Below are positions 1 through 9,394 of a stretch of 64,000 nt of DNA, in pieces (the first letter of the stretch is position 1; each line of letters begins with the position of its first letter). The notes below the pieces were generated by a model. The model saw only the letters and a list, made by a program, of their open reading frames with translations. It searched no databases and was not told the origin of the DNA. The translations under genes were made by a program, and so were the position numbers. The stretch is from Methanospirillum hungatei (lineage in GTDB: Archaea; Halobacteriota; Methanomicrobia; Methanomicrobiales; Methanospirillaceae): NCBI RefSeq assembly GCF_019263745.1, contig NZ_CP077107.1:186001-250000 (forward strand), in the 5' to 3' direction.

Positions 1-610
1 TCCCATCAGGAGCAATAATAAGACCTGAATGCCTGATGGCATTTTCAATCAAAATCCCTTCGTGTGATGCTTTTGTAAGCCTGGCAACAAGTTCCCCATC
101 AGCAAGACTTCTGTCGACTGAAGGATGGCGACCAATATCATCAAGTCTTCCTCCGGAAAGGACAGTCACTCTTTCAGGGAGACCAAATTTTTTGCATAGC
201 GGTTTTGCTTTCTCTATCAATGATATTTTTTCTGATACAGACCATCCTTCATCAATGCCGACAGGACCAAGGAAGAATCTGGTTTTATCTGATGTTTCTA
301 AGAGAACAATACGTTCAAGTTTAGAAACTTTTGAAAAGTCTTTCAGCAGCTTCATGGTTTTGTGTGCTGAAAGAGTCCCACGTATTGCCGCATCAATTGA
401 TCCAGAAAAAAGATCTGATATAAGATCAGATTCAGGATACTCTGACTTTTTTATTCTATGAGGAAAAGAATCAGGTATTAAAACATCAGGTGCTGTGTAA
501 CAAATAATTGAAGAAGGACCGGTGTAAGAAAAAATCCCTTTGAATATTCTGTCGGGGTCTTCTCCAACTCCAATTCCGATAACAGATGGCTTTCTATTGG
601 TAGGTTCCAA
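1..610 (-). CDS. mtxX: Methanogenesis marker protein 4 / MtxX (partial, C-terminus outside window)
   Basis: An open frame enters on the minus strand and runs to the window edge without a stop, giving the first 203 residues. The start is probably TTG at 610: a GGAGG lies about 10 bases upstream and no ATG is in frame. It begins EPTNRKPSVIGIGVGEDPDR and contains a run near GTLSAHKTMKLL, resembling the MtxX/Mmp4 family, which is related to phosphate acetyl/butyryl transferases and found in methanogens. The biochemical role is not established. It overlaps the end of the upstream mmp2 gene by 17 bases, so the two are probably translated from one message. The family call comes from recall of sequence pattern. 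Confidence 0.72.
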   Translation of the reverse strand, partial: MEPTNRKPSVIGIGVGEDPDRIFKGIFSYTGPSSIICYTAPDVLIPDSFPHRIKKSEYPESDLISDLFSGSIDAAIRGTLSAHKTMKLLKDFSKVSKLERIVLLETSDKTRFFLGPVGIDEGWSVSEKISLIEKAKPLCKKFGLPERVTVLSGGRLDDIGRHPSVDRSLADGELVARLTKASHEGILIENAIRHSGLIIAPDG

Positions 611-1631
611 GATGCATTACGCCTCCATTTTTTGAAAAATCAAATACCAAAGAGGATGAATTGTCATCATGAATCCTTAGTTCACCACTATTATTCACCG
701 TCCCGATAGGCTTTGTAGTCATCCCTGTTTTCCTAAATAATTCAATGATAGTTTTAATGTTGTTATTTTTTGCTGTGAGAATGAATGCCATACCTGGATA
801 CATCCGAAGCCAGTGCTCAAATGTGATTCCCAGTGCATCTAAATCCGGTTTAGGAATTTGAGTCAGATCAATATCTGCACCCTTTCCTGAAACCTCAAGC
901 AACATTCCTAGTGTCCCAATGATTCCAGGATTTGATATATCTTTACCAGCAGTCACGAGTTTTCTGCTTCCAATCTCCTGCATAACAGAGATTTGTTTCC
1001 GCACTTCATCAGCAGTCCGGAGTGTTGCAGAATCCCAATTCAGAATACATGAAGGATGAATTCTTCCTTCCAGGTCAATTGCAACCAAAACAATGTCATC
1101 TGCTTCAGCTGTATTACTGTAAATGATTCCATTCATTGGGGCTATACCAAGGATAGCGACATCGATTACACTATAAGGCGTATCAGGGTGAAGATGCCCT
1201 CCCACAATTGGAACACCAAATTGAAGGGAAGCATCATGCATGCCTTGTATGACTTGTTTTTTTATTGATTCATTCGAGATTGAAAACACATCAACCATCG
1301 CAAGTGGCTTTCCTCCCATCGCTGCAATATCATGAATATTAACAAGGACTGCACAATACCCTGCCCAGTAGGGATCAGCATCCATAAGTTTACTCCATAT
1401 TCCGTCTGCAGCAAGTAAGAGTGCATCTGAACCATTCTGTATAACTGCAGCATCTTCTCCAAATGAGGCTACAATAGCATGAGAATCAATCCGGAGGTCC
1501 CGAACCATCGCACCGATTTCACTTTTGCGTCTCACTCCGTCATACATTCTGACAGCTTGTGCTATCTGTTCGGTTGAGCAGGTGTATTCTCCCATGGCCC
1601 AAAATCTCACTCTTTTTTTCTGTTTCATCAC
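594..1631 (-). CDS. Methanogenesis marker protein 2, AIR synthase (PurM)-like
   Basis: 345 residues if the first ATG is used; the ATG 12 codons in (1595, MGEYTCSTEQ) is an equally good start and fits family length better. The protein has the PurM/HypE-type ATP-binding pattern: an N-terminal acidic GEDAAVI segment near residue 58, a DGIW stretch, NIHDIAAMGGKPLAMVDV (about residues 97-114), and the C-terminal glycine-rich half with SNPGIIGTLGMLLE. This matches the AIR-synthase-related proteins found across methanogens as marker protein 2; substrate unknown. It is divergently oriented to rfcL and overlaps the downstream mtxX, suggesting one operon of methanogenesis-linked genes. Confidence 0.85.
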   Translation of the reverse strand: MMKQKKRVRFWAMGEYTCSTEQIAQAVRMYDGVRRKSEIGAMVRDLRIDSHAIVASFGEDAAVIQNGSDALLLAADGIWSKLMDADPYWAGYCAVLVNIHDIAAMGGKPLAMVDVFSISNESIKKQVIQGMHDASLQFGVPIVGGHLHPDTPYSVIDVAILGIAPMNGIIYSNTAEADDIVLVAIDLEGRIHPSCILNWDSATLRTADEVRKQISVMQEIGSRKLVTAGKDISNPGIIGTLGMLLEVSGKGADIDLTQIPKPDLDALGITFEHWLRMYPGMAFILTAKNNNIKTIIELFRKTGMTTKPIGTVNNSGELRIHDDNSSSLVFDFSKNGGVMHLGTYQ

Positions 1632-1730
1632 TCATAAAATGTCTTATTTAATGCAGAAGTTCTCTACTGGAAGAAATGAGTCATGAAAGGTTCAAGCGGT
1701 TTATCTTCATTGCCGGTTAATATATCGGGG

Positions 1731-3200
1731 ATGGATTGGGCTGAGAAGTATCGTCCCCGACATCTGAATGAGATGGTGGGTAACCGGGAGGCATTACACC
1801 AGATGAGTGAATGGGCCACTCGATGGACAACAAACTCACCCCCTCTCATTCTTTATGGGAAACCAGGCATTGGGAAAACGTCTAGTGCCTGGGCTCTCGC
1901 ACATGATATGAACTGGGAAGTTGTAGAACTGAATGCCAGTGATCAAAGAACTAAAGCAGTTATTGAAAAGGTAGCAGGTGGGAGCGCCAGTACTGGATCA
2001 TTGACTGGTGCTTTCCGAAAACTTATCATTCTGGATGAAGCTGACAATCTTCAGGGTAATGCAGATCGCGGAGGTGCAAGGGCTATTGCAGAAGTTATCA
2101 GACAGGCACGTCAGCCCCTTATCCTTATTGCGAATGATCTGTATGGACTGGATGGAACTATTCGAAATCTCTGTACAAAAATTCAGTTTAAAGCTCTCCC
2201 TGCAAAATCATTAGTGCCGCGTTTACGAGAAATTTGTTCAAAGGAAGAACTATCCTGTTCCATACAGGCCCTTACTGATATTGCTGAACAAGCTGGAGGG
2301 GACATTCGGTCCGCAGTAACGATGCTTTATGCTTCTGCAATTGGACGTGATGAAATAGGAAAGGATGACGTTTCAATTTCAGCGAAGGATAACAGGGCTA
2401 GTATTTTTGATCTGGTTGCGGCAACATTAGGGTACAGACAAGCACCTTCTCTTCTGGAGATGGGAATGTCAGTAGATGAAACTCCTGATGCTATTCTTCA
2501 ATGGATAGAAAGCAATCTCGGTGTTTTACCTGATAAAAATAAAAACTCCCAGGCATATGGGGCATTATCCCGGGCGGATATGTACCTTGGATATACTTTT
2601 AAAAATCAATACTACACACTTTGGCGATATGCGAGTGCAATGATGCTTCTTGGTGTGCATGATGTCATGAAGGGGCGTCCATCTGGATATGCAAAAATCA
2701 TGCCCCCATCAAGATGGCGACAGATGTCTGTTGCGAAAAGACAAAAATTGATGCGTGAACAATTGTTATCCAATTTAGGATCAGATATGCATATGTCAGC
2801 ATCATCTGTCCGAAATCTTTATTTGTGTCCCGTATCCCTTCTAGCCAAACAGTTTCCTGATCCTTTTGCCAGGGAATTTAATCTGGATGTTGATCAACTC
2901 GATATTTTAATTCACGACACAGCAACGGCCAAATCAATAGTTAAAGCTATAGAAGATGAAAGAAAACAGATAGAAAAGGAATTAAAGAAAAAAAAGAAGG
3001 AGGAAGAGGCAAAAGCTAAGAAATCAAAAGTTACCAAAAAAGGATCAGACAAAACCACAGATACTGTTTCATCCATCGAGACTCTGGTTTGTCAGGAAAA
3101 AAATGGAATAAATCCAAGGGAAGAGAATTCTGAAAAAACAGATGACAAATCAATAGAAAAGGATAAAAAAACTTCTCAATCAACATTATTTAATTTTTAA
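1731..3200 (+). CDS. rfcL: Replication factor C large subunit (clamp loader)
   Basis: Subunit of the clamp loader that opens and places PCNA on primed DNA. From the ATG at 1731 (MDWAEKYRP, the usual start of the family) it is 489 residues; an in-frame ATG at 1683 would add 16. Visible motifs are Walker A GKPGIGKTS, Walker B LIILDEADN, a sensor-1-like IANDLYGLD segment, and a lysine/glutamate-rich tail. The last residues QSTLFNF match a PIP box, the PCNA-binding peptide. The small subunit is not in the window. The 3' end overlaps the convergent UPF0146 gene by 11 bases. Confidence 0.95.
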   Translation: MDWAEKYRPRHLNEMVGNREALHQMSEWATRWTTNSPPLILYGKPGIGKTSSAWALAHDMNWEVVELNASDQRTKAVIEKVAGGSASTGSLTGAFRKLIILDEADNLQGNADRGGARAIAEVIRQARQPLILIANDLYGLDGTIRNLCTKIQFKALPAKSLVPRLREICSKEELSCSIQALTDIAEQAGGDIRSAVTMLYASAIGRDEIGKDDVSISAKDNRASIFDLVAATLGYRQAPSLLEMGMSVDETPDAILQWIESNLGVLPDKNKNSQAYGALSRADMYLGYTFKNQYYTLWRYASAMMLLGVHDVMKGRPSGYAKIMPPSRWRQMSVAKRQKLMREQLLSNLGSDMHMSASSVRNLYLCPVSLLAKQFPDPFAREFNLDVDQLDILIHDTATAKSIVKAIEDERKQIEKELKKKKKEEEAKAKKSKVTKKGSDKTTDTVSSIETLVCQEKNGINPREENSEKTDDKSIEKDKKTSQSTLFNF

Positions 3201-3588
3201 CATACTGGTGAAGAGAAACATCACATCCCGAAACAGGGGCAGGTCTGTCTGTCCCTTCAAATCCGAGATGATATATTAATAAATCAACTCCTATTGCTTG
3301 TGCAAGTCTGATAAGACAAGGGATCATCTCTTCTACAGGTCTTATGGCATAAATACATTCACAATCACTGTAGAGTGATAATTGAGGTGAAAAAACATCA
3401 TCATACACATATGGTATAAATAACATCTTTTTTGGAACAACAATATCTGTACATCGTTTTAAAACACCTGCTCGAAACAATAAATGGGCAGCATGAAGGT
3501 TTTCTCCAGCCCCTGTTTCGACCGCTGAGCGGTACCTCCAAACGATGTAGCGGGCAATCTCCGTCTCAATATGTTTATACCCGCTCAT
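3190..3588 (-). CDS. UPF0146 family protein
   Basis: 132 residues starting MSGYKHIETEIARYIVWRY. The central IYAIRPVEEMIPCLIRLA and DLLIYHLGFE segments match the small archaeal UPF0146 family, which looks like a reduced Rossmann fold; no function is established. It is convergent with rfcL (11-base overlap) and its start lies only 17 bases from the divergent archaemetzincin start, leaving almost no intergenic promoter space. Confidence 0.75.
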   Translation of the reverse strand: MSGYKHIETEIARYIVWRYRSAVETGAGENLHAAHLLFRAGVLKRCTDIVVPKKMLFIPYVYDDVFSPQLSLYSDCECIYAIRPVEEMIPCLIRLAQAIGVDLLIYHLGFEGTDRPAPVSGCDVSLHQYVKN

Positions 3589-3605
3589 TACCCAGATTAT
3601 TGGAG

Positions 3606-4151
3606 ATGAATATCCTTATTTTTTGGGATCGCGGGGCACCAGCAGGTCTAGAAATTCCTGTTTATCGGATCATTTCTCAAATTCTGGATATTCCGGCTTC
3701 AGTATGTGAGAGTCCTGTTTTATATAATGGCTTTGACAGGACGAGAAATCAGTTTGATGCAAGTGAAATATTAACCTGTCTTGATATTTTCTCGCGCCGG
3801 AATGGAGAAAAAAACTTAATACTCCTGGTAATCGGTGATGATATATACCGTCAGAATACCAGGTATGTATTCGGACTATCACGCCCTGCAACTGGAACTG
3901 CTGTGATATCTTCAGCACGACTTAAAAATGAATATTGGGGTCTCCCTTCTGATGAAATGATGTTAGTAGACCGATTATCACGGGAAGGTGCTCATGAACT
4001 TGGTCATTTACTCCATCTTGATCATTGTGATAATCCATCCTGTATTATGGCAAATCCTCTAACACTGGATGATCTTGATAATAAAAAATCTATGTTATGT
4101 CCTCTGTGTCTAGGGAAAATCCAGCGATCTCCAATAACCGTTTCGATATAA
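3606..4151 (+). CDS. amzA: Archaemetzincin (zinc metalloprotease)
   Basis: 181 residues from the ATG at 3606 (MNILIFWDRG), preceded directly by GGAG. The C-terminal zinc site reads HELGHLLHLDHC, then C five residues later, then M, and finally CPLC, which is the archaemetzincin pattern: a catalytic HExxH zinc plus a second structural four-cysteine zinc. The usual glycine at the eighth position of the metzincin helix is histidine here. The open frame extends 58 codons upstream, but that part is antisense to UPF0146 and does not resemble the family. Physiological substrates are unknown. Confidence 0.9.
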   Translation: MNILIFWDRGAPAGLEIPVYRIISQILDIPASVCESPVLYNGFDRTRNQFDASEILTCLDIFSRRNGEKNLILLVIGDDIYRQNTRYVFGLSRPATGTAVISSARLKNEYWGLPSDEMMLVDRLSREGAHELGHLLHLDHCDNPSCIMANPLTLDDLDNKKSMLCPLCLGKIQRSPITVSI

Positions 4152-4159
4152 AATTTATT

Positions 4160-4996
4160 TTATTGACTCTCTAAAATTTTTAAATTTTCTTTCGCTATTT
4201 CATTTTCTGGGTTTAATTCGACTGCTTTTTTATACGCAGTCATTGATTCATTATATGCACCTGAAGCATACAAAACATTTCCATAATTATACCATCCCTG
4301 GTCAAATACAGGTTTTGTGATAGTGGCATTTTTAAGAGCATTTTGAGCCTCATTCATTCTTCCAAGTAGATAGAGAATTCTACCTAAATTATTCCACGCA
4401 TAACCATTATCCGGATTCAACATTGTTGCTTTTTGTAATGCAACAACGGCATCATTGTATCTATGTTGTTCTGAATATGCCCATCCCAGATTATTCCATG
4501 CATCCGAAAAGTCATTATCAAGGTTAAGTGCGATTTGAAGCGCAGAAATTGCATCATCTACTCTTCCAAGCCGAATCAATGTATACCCTAATGTACTTTG
4601 GGCATATTTATTTCCTGGATCTGTTTTTATTGCTCTATCAAGAGCATCATATGCTTTGTCAAATCTTCCGAGTTCATTGTATGCCCAACCCATATTTGTC
4701 CAGAAAATGCTATTGTTAGGATCAAGACGGGTGGCATTTTCAAGGGGATCAATTGCCTCCTCAAACCTTCCCAAATTGTTAAGTGCATATCCAATTGAAT
4801 TCCAGATAACTGGATCAGTAGTATTATTGAGGGTATAATTCTTGAGAATTGCTAATCCCTCTTCATAAGAACCATTTTGAATCAAATCCTGAGCTATTGA
4901 TGGTTCGGGAAGCATTTCTGTTGCAAAAACTCCTAATCCAAATTCAAACACACATAGTAAAATAAAAATGAATACAATAGGCACAAATCTTTTCAT
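4160..4996 (-). CDS. Secreted TPR-repeat protein
   Basis: 278 residues. An N-terminal hydrophobic segment (about residues 5-26, FVPIVFIFILLCVFEFGLG) looks like a signal peptide or anchor. The rest is about seven tetratricopeptide repeats of 34 residues with the recurring pattern WNNLGWAYxxLGRxxEAxxALxxAxxLDPxN. TPR arrays act as protein-protein scaffolds; an extracytoplasmic position is inferred. Two further small TPR proteins occur at 16309 and 34353. It is convergent with amzA, with 8 bases between stops. Confidence 0.85.
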   Translation of the reverse strand: MKRFVPIVFIFILLCVFEFGLGVFATEMLPEPSIAQDLIQNGSYEEGLAILKNYTLNNTTDPVIWNSIGYALNNLGRFEEAIDPLENATRLDPNNSIFWTNMGWAYNELGRFDKAYDALDRAIKTDPGNKYAQSTLGYTLIRLGRVDDAISALQIALNLDNDFSDAWNNLGWAYSEQHRYNDAVVALQKATMLNPDNGYAWNNLGRILYLLGRMNEAQNALKNATITKPVFDQGWYNYGNVLYASGAYNESMTAYKKAVELNPENEIAKENLKILESQ

Positions 4997-5061
4997 GATA
5001 CTATGAAATATACATTAATAGGCTAAAAAAAGATTTGTAATATCAACTTTTCTGATAAAGA

Positions 5062-6099
5062 TCAGATTTTTGGTTTCTTTTTGAGAGCTTCAACGAGAAG
5101 ATCTATTGTAGATTCTACGTCTTTTAAATCTACAACTTCAACCGGAGAGTGGATATATCGTGACGGTACTGATAAAGGAATGCTTGGGATACCATCCCGT
5201 ACGAGGTTAATTATTGAAGCATCAGTATTTCCACCATCACCTACTTCAAGCTGGTATGGTATCTTCATTTTATCACCGGCAGAACGAAGCCAGGTTACAA
5301 GTCTGTTATCCGCTAATAGTCCTCTTCCTGAAGCACTTGCGAGTACAAGGACCGGTCCTTTTCCCATTTCCGGAGATGCTTCTTTTTTTGATACTCCTGG
5401 ATGATCACCGGGGATAGTAACATCTGTTGCAATCGCAACATCCGGATTTAAGGCAAAGGCACTTACCTTGGCTCCTTTAAGCCCGATCTCTTCCTGAACT
5501 GTAAACACTGCATAGATGGTCATTGAAGTTTTCATCCTGCGAAGTGTTTCAATAAGAACTAATACACCAACCCTGTTATCAAGGGCTTTACCAGTCACTC
5601 TATTATTAGCGAGTTTAATAAGTTCTTGTTCTATTGTTACCGGTGTCCCGATTTCAATACCTAGTCCGGCTGCTTCTTCTGCAGATGAAGCACCAATATC
5701 GATAAAAAGATCTTCCATTTTTATCTCTTTTTTTCGATCTTCAGGTGTCATGACATGAGGAGGTTTAGATCCTATGACACCTGGTACCGGACCTTTCGTG
5801 CCATGTAAGACTACACGCTGAGTATGGAGTGTCGGATTAAACCATCCTCCAATACCGACGAATTTTATGAACCCCTTATCATCAATATATTGAACCATCA
5901 GACCGATCTCATCCATATGAGATGCGATCATTACCGAGAAATCAGATCCTTTTTTAATTGCAATAAGATTGCCAAGCCGGTCTTCAGTTATTTCATCAAC
6001 ATATCCGTCAAGTTCCTTTCTTATAATAGTCTTGATATTCCCTTCAAAACCAGAAAGGCCATGTGCATCAGATAATTTTTTTAATAAATCATATACCAT
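5062..6099 (-). CDS. M42 family metallo-aminopeptidase (TET-like)
   Basis: 345 residues of a two-metal peptidase of the M42 family, which forms large tetrahedral shells that degrade peptides released by the proteasome. The metal ligand pattern is present: ASHMDEIG (His61), GKALDNR, TVQEEIGLKGA (catalytic/ligand Glu), IATDVT and SRYIHSP (last His). The start codon shares one base with the stop of the upstream aminotransferase (TAATG), so translation is coupled. Confidence 0.92.
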   Translation of the reverse strand: MVYDLLKKLSDAHGLSGFEGNIKTIIRKELDGYVDEITEDRLGNLIAIKKGSDFSVMIASHMDEIGLMVQYIDDKGFIKFVGIGGWFNPTLHTQRVVLHGTKGPVPGVIGSKPPHVMTPEDRKKEIKMEDLFIDIGASSAEEAAGLGIEIGTPVTIEQELIKLANNRVTGKALDNRVGVLVLIETLRRMKTSMTIYAVFTVQEEIGLKGAKVSAFALNPDVAIATDVTIPGDHPGVSKKEASPEMGKGPVLVLASASGRGLLADNRLVTWLRSAGDKMKIPYQLEVGDGGNTDASIINLVRDGIPSIPLSVPSRYIHSPVEVVDLKDVESTIDLLVEALKKKPKI

Positions 6100-7205
6100 T
6101 ATTCATCCTCAAAAACTGGTTTCATCCGCTCTATTGCAGCTCGTATATTTTCACGTGAGGTAGCATAACTAAACCGGGCATACTCTTTTCCTGATGGTCC
6201 AAAAGCATCACCAGGAACAACGATGACTCCTGCATCCATAATCTGCTTTGTTTTATCAATACCAAGAGGAACGAAGGCATAAAATGCACCCTGAGGAACA
6301 GGGAAAGAAACACCGATCTCGGTAAACCCTGATGTTAAAATATCCCTTCTGGCCTGATATTCATCCCGCATCATTTTTACACAGGATTGATCTCCGGTAT
6401 ATGCTGCAAGTCCTGCATACTGGCTAATAGATGTGGCGCAGGTCTGGCAGTACTGGTGAACTTTCAAGCATTGTTCCATATATTCTGAAGGACCAGCAAT
6501 ATATCCTAGCCGCCAGCCAGTCATTGCATAGGTTTTACTAGCCGCATTCACGGTGAGGACATCATCACCAAAAGTCCCTGCACTTGCATGAACAGAATCA
6601 TATATGATGTGTTCATACACTTCATCTGATAATACTGTAACACCAGCATCCATTGCAGATTCAACGAGAGCCTTGATTGATTCAGGAGATTCCACAGCCC
6701 CTGTTGGATTGCAGGGGGAATTTAATATCAGAAGACGGGCACCGTTGAGTTTTTCTTTCAATGCTTCATGATCGATGTGTAGGTCTTTTTTTAACGGAAT
6801 AAAATCAGGAATACCTCCAGCTAGTTTCACACAGGATTCATATGAAACAAATCCAGGATCTGTCAGGAGAACTCGATCTCCATTATCAACAAGACTTTGA
6901 ATGGCGATAAAGAGAGCCTCTCCTGCTCCGGCGGTTACAATTATCTCATCAGGATTATATGACAGATTATTTTCCGACTTAAATTTTACAGATAACGCAT
7001 CTCTTAATTCTGGCAGGCCTGCATTAAATGTGTATCCGGTTTTCCCTTCTTGAATAGCCTGAATAGCAGCATTTTTAATGTGAGATGGTGTATCAAAATC
7101 TGGCTGACCTAATGTCATATTAATTGAATCAGGTTTTGCAGCCTGGAAAAATTTTCGGATACCAGACATTTCAATATTTTGAGCGCGTGTTGAAATTTTT
7201 TTCAT
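6099..7205 (-). CDS. Class I/II pyridoxal-phosphate aminotransferase
   Basis: 368 residues of the aspartate-aminotransferase fold. Visible are the NSPCNPTGAV segment, SDEVYEHIIYD, the Schiff-base lysine in AASKTYAMTGWRLGY (about residue 230), and a C-terminal arginine region RFSYATSRENI that binds the substrate carboxylate. The amino donor and acceptor cannot be deduced; aspartate/alanine/aromatic-type is likely. It sits between hxlB (5 bases upstream) and the M42 peptidase (one-base overlap) in a minus-strand operon. Confidence 0.9.
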   Translation of the reverse strand: MKKISTRAQNIEMSGIRKFFQAAKPDSINMTLGQPDFDTPSHIKNAAIQAIQEGKTGYTFNAGLPELRDALSVKFKSENNLSYNPDEIIVTAGAGEALFIAIQSLVDNGDRVLLTDPGFVSYESCVKLAGGIPDFIPLKKDLHIDHEALKEKLNGARLLILNSPCNPTGAVESPESIKALVESAMDAGVTVLSDEVYEHIIYDSVHASAGTFGDDVLTVNAASKTYAMTGWRLGYIAGPSEYMEQCLKVHQYCQTCATSISQYAGLAAYTGDQSCVKMMRDEYQARRDILTSGFTEIGVSFPVPQGAFYAFVPLGIDKTKQIMDAGVIVVPGDAFGPSGKEYARFSYATSRENIRAAIERMKPVFEDE

Positions 7206-7210
7206 ACGTA

Positions 7211-7810
7211 TTACTCGATGTTTGCATGACGGCCTTTCAGCTCTGATTCATCAGTCTGGGTAATTTCCATAAGACGAGAAATTACAGCATCACAAAATGT
7301 CATCGCTGCAGTTTCAAACAGTGTTCCCAGGGGTGCAAAGGATTTGTGTTCTCCAAGCATCTGCCTTGTGTCATATTCTTTACTTTCATCAGGAATATTA
7401 TCTCTATAATTTTCAATAATTACTATTGAGTTAGAGATTTTTCCGATAGGAGAGTCTGGATTTGATGTAACAAGAGAAATTCGACCCCCGATCTCTTTTG
7501 CTGTCTGAACAATTTCAACAATTGTTCTTGTCTTTCCTGATCCTGATAATACAACAATGAGATCTCCGGTTTGAAGGGCCGGAGTGATCGTTTCACCAAC
7601 AACATAACTTATCATGCCAAGGTGCATGAGTCGCATTGCAAATGCTTTTGCAACAAGACCAGATCTTCCTGCACCCATCACGTAAATTCGTTTGGCATCC
7701 AGGAGTTCTTTTATAAAATGAGATACTTCATCATCAGAAATATGATCTGCGATGGCATTTATACGAGTAGCCATCAGTTTCATCATATCCTGTACGCGGT
7801 GCTGGTTCAT
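7211..7810 (-). CDS. hxlB: 6-phospho-3-hexuloisomerase, SIS domain
   Basis: 199 residues, a single sugar isomerase (SIS) domain. VMGAGRSGLVAKAFAMRLMHLG and VLSGSGKTRTIVEIVQTAKEIGG are the phosphosugar-binding loops, and SFAPLGTLFE is typical of the hexuloisomerase branch. In archaea this enzyme works with hexulose-phosphate synthase in the reverse ribulose monophosphate route to make ribulose 5-phosphate for nucleotides. The synthase is not in this window. First gene of the run with the aminotransferase and M42 peptidase. Confidence 0.88.
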   Translation of the reverse strand: MNQHRVQDMMKLMATRINAIADHISDDEVSHFIKELLDAKRIYVMGAGRSGLVAKAFAMRLMHLGMISYVVGETITPALQTGDLIVVLSGSGKTRTIVEIVQTAKEIGGRISLVTSNPDSPIGKISNSIVIIENYRDNIPDESKEYDTRQMLGEHKSFAPLGTLFETAAMTFCDAVISRLMEITQTDESELKGRHANIE

Positions 7811-7840
7811 ACTTGAGTATACTTTCCGATCAATTCCTCT

Positions 7841-9379
7841 TCAGGATATCGTACTGAGATCAGAGAGATATTGATGTTTATAGGTGTGTGATTTACATGC
7901 CGGTATCAATTCGTTATCCCGCATAATGGAAATAGGACCATGACCACAGCAATAGAGCAGGTGTTTTCCTTTCTCACGAAGTGATGCGTCAATATCAGAT
8001 GCAAGTTTTGTCAGGGCTTTTCGCTCACTTTTGACGAGATCTGGATCGACATTTACTGTTGTAACCAGATATACAGCAAAATTGTTGTAAGCACTCCTCT
8101 CTGGACTAAGGTATTTCAGGTTTAAAATAGTGTCTGATGTAAAAAGAAGGCCGGCTTCTTTACAGAGTACGTAAATAAGACCATGTTGATGTCCGCCATG
8201 CCCCTCCAGGATTTGAAAGGTATATCCACCAGCAGTGAACGTAGAAAGAACAGGGAATTCTCCTTCTTTGTCTTTTCCCGCAGGTGGTAAAAGCGAAATC
8301 GAATCAGGAGTTGTCATTCGTGCAAATAAATTGATCATTACCGTATAGACCTGTTCAAGAACAAGATCCTGAGAGGTGGCACCCCATGCACGATTATTTG
8401 TTCTGATAATCTCCCAGGTCCCTTCATGGGTATAGACTGGGCAATCAAAAAATCCTGATGCACCACAGTGATCAGTATCTCCATGGGTCAGAATTATCCG
8501 TGAAAAATTTTCTTTTCCTCCAAGTCCATAATGCTTGAACATTAAAAGAACATCTTCATGATAAATTCCATATCCGGTATCGATCATGATCCGTTCCTCA
8601 GGAGTATCAATTACAAAGATGCTTCCCCCACCAGGGAGCTGAAAGCAATAGAGCGTTACAGTATCAGATATTGAGATCTTCTGGACATCTGCATAAAATC
8701 CATCTCCAGTTGTTTCTTTCAAACGTTTCCCGTTGAGGAGAATTTGTTCCAGAACATCCTGGTATTCCTTTCCATATTCAGTTAATTGTTGGGCAAGGTG
8801 ACTAAACTGATGGAGAAGTTCAAGAATATGCGGATCTTCAAGATTATCTAGAATCTCATTGACACGTGCCGCATATCTGACATAAAAGAGACTTCCGTCA
8901 TCACAACTATCTCCACAATCATAGCCTTCTATTTCAACTGCATACTCGGATCGAATTGCCTGAATTAATTCTTCGGTCCGTGAAGGTTTTCGAACCCTGA
9001 GCATGACATGCAAACGGTCAGGATATCTACCGCGGTTATCAAAAGAAAGGGAACTAATTTCTGCCTGGTAAGAGTCAAGGATGGTAAGGATTCTATGAAG
9101 TGTTCCTGGAATCTCCGGAACAATAATAGTAAACCTGATACTTCTAGGATAGGTGACTGTGGTCTGAAGATATCCTTCTTCTAATAAGGCCTGCTCTCCT
9201 TTTCTGCAATCTGATTCATCTCCAGATACAGAAAAAAATGCAGTTACGGGATCTAATGACCGGTTAAAATGGCATCGTGTTATTGTCAGTCCGGATGAAG
9301 CAATGAGCCGAACTGCATCAAGAAGAGAACCCGTATCCGGAATTCTTATTATAAAGAATTCAGTCCTGTCCGTTGGCAT
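7841..9379 (-). CDS. ACT-like tandem plus metallo-beta-lactamase fold fusion
   Basis: 512 residues. Residues 1-75 and 80-150 look like two ACT-type small-molecule sensing domains (FFIIRIPDTGSLLDAVRLIAS; FTIIVPEIPGTLHRILTILD). A helical linker follows, then from about residue 250 a metallo-beta-lactamase hydrolase: THGDTDHCG, LEGHGGHQHG, LFTSDTILN and CCGHGPI supply metal ligands. The second His of the canonical HxHxDH is Asp (HGDTDH). An amino-acid-controlled hydrolase is inferred; the substrate is unknown. It is 15 bases downstream of a small hypothetical gene, in a minus-strand run with the Mrp homologue. Confidence 0.8.
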   Translation of the reverse strand: MPTDRTEFFIIRIPDTGSLLDAVRLIASSGLTITRCHFNRSLDPVTAFFSVSGDESDCRKGEQALLEEGYLQTTVTYPRSIRFTIIVPEIPGTLHRILTILDSYQAEISSLSFDNRGRYPDRLHVMLRVRKPSRTEELIQAIRSEYAVEIEGYDCGDSCDDGSLFYVRYAARVNEILDNLEDPHILELLHQFSHLAQQLTEYGKEYQDVLEQILLNGKRLKETTGDGFYADVQKISISDTVTLYCFQLPGGGSIFVIDTPEERIMIDTGYGIYHEDVLLMFKHYGLGGKENFSRIILTHGDTDHCGASGFFDCPVYTHEGTWEIIRTNNRAWGATSQDLVLEQVYTVMINLFARMTTPDSISLLPPAGKDKEGEFPVLSTFTAGGYTFQILEGHGGHQHGLIYVLCKEAGLLFTSDTILNLKYLSPERSAYNNFAVYLVTTVNVDPDLVKSERKALTKLASDIDASLREKGKHLLYCCGHGPISIMRDNELIPACKSHTYKHQYLSDLSTIS

Positions 9380-9394
9380 GATATTGTCTCGTTT

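Noticed and set aside
36-461. Plus-strand open frame at the window start
   Set aside because: It is antisense to mtxX, has no ribosome site and no protein-like pattern; the minus-strand frame matches a known family.
3432-3605. 58-codon N-terminal extension of archaemetzincin
   Set aside because: It is antisense to UPF0146 and unlike the family; the ATG at 3606 gives standard length.
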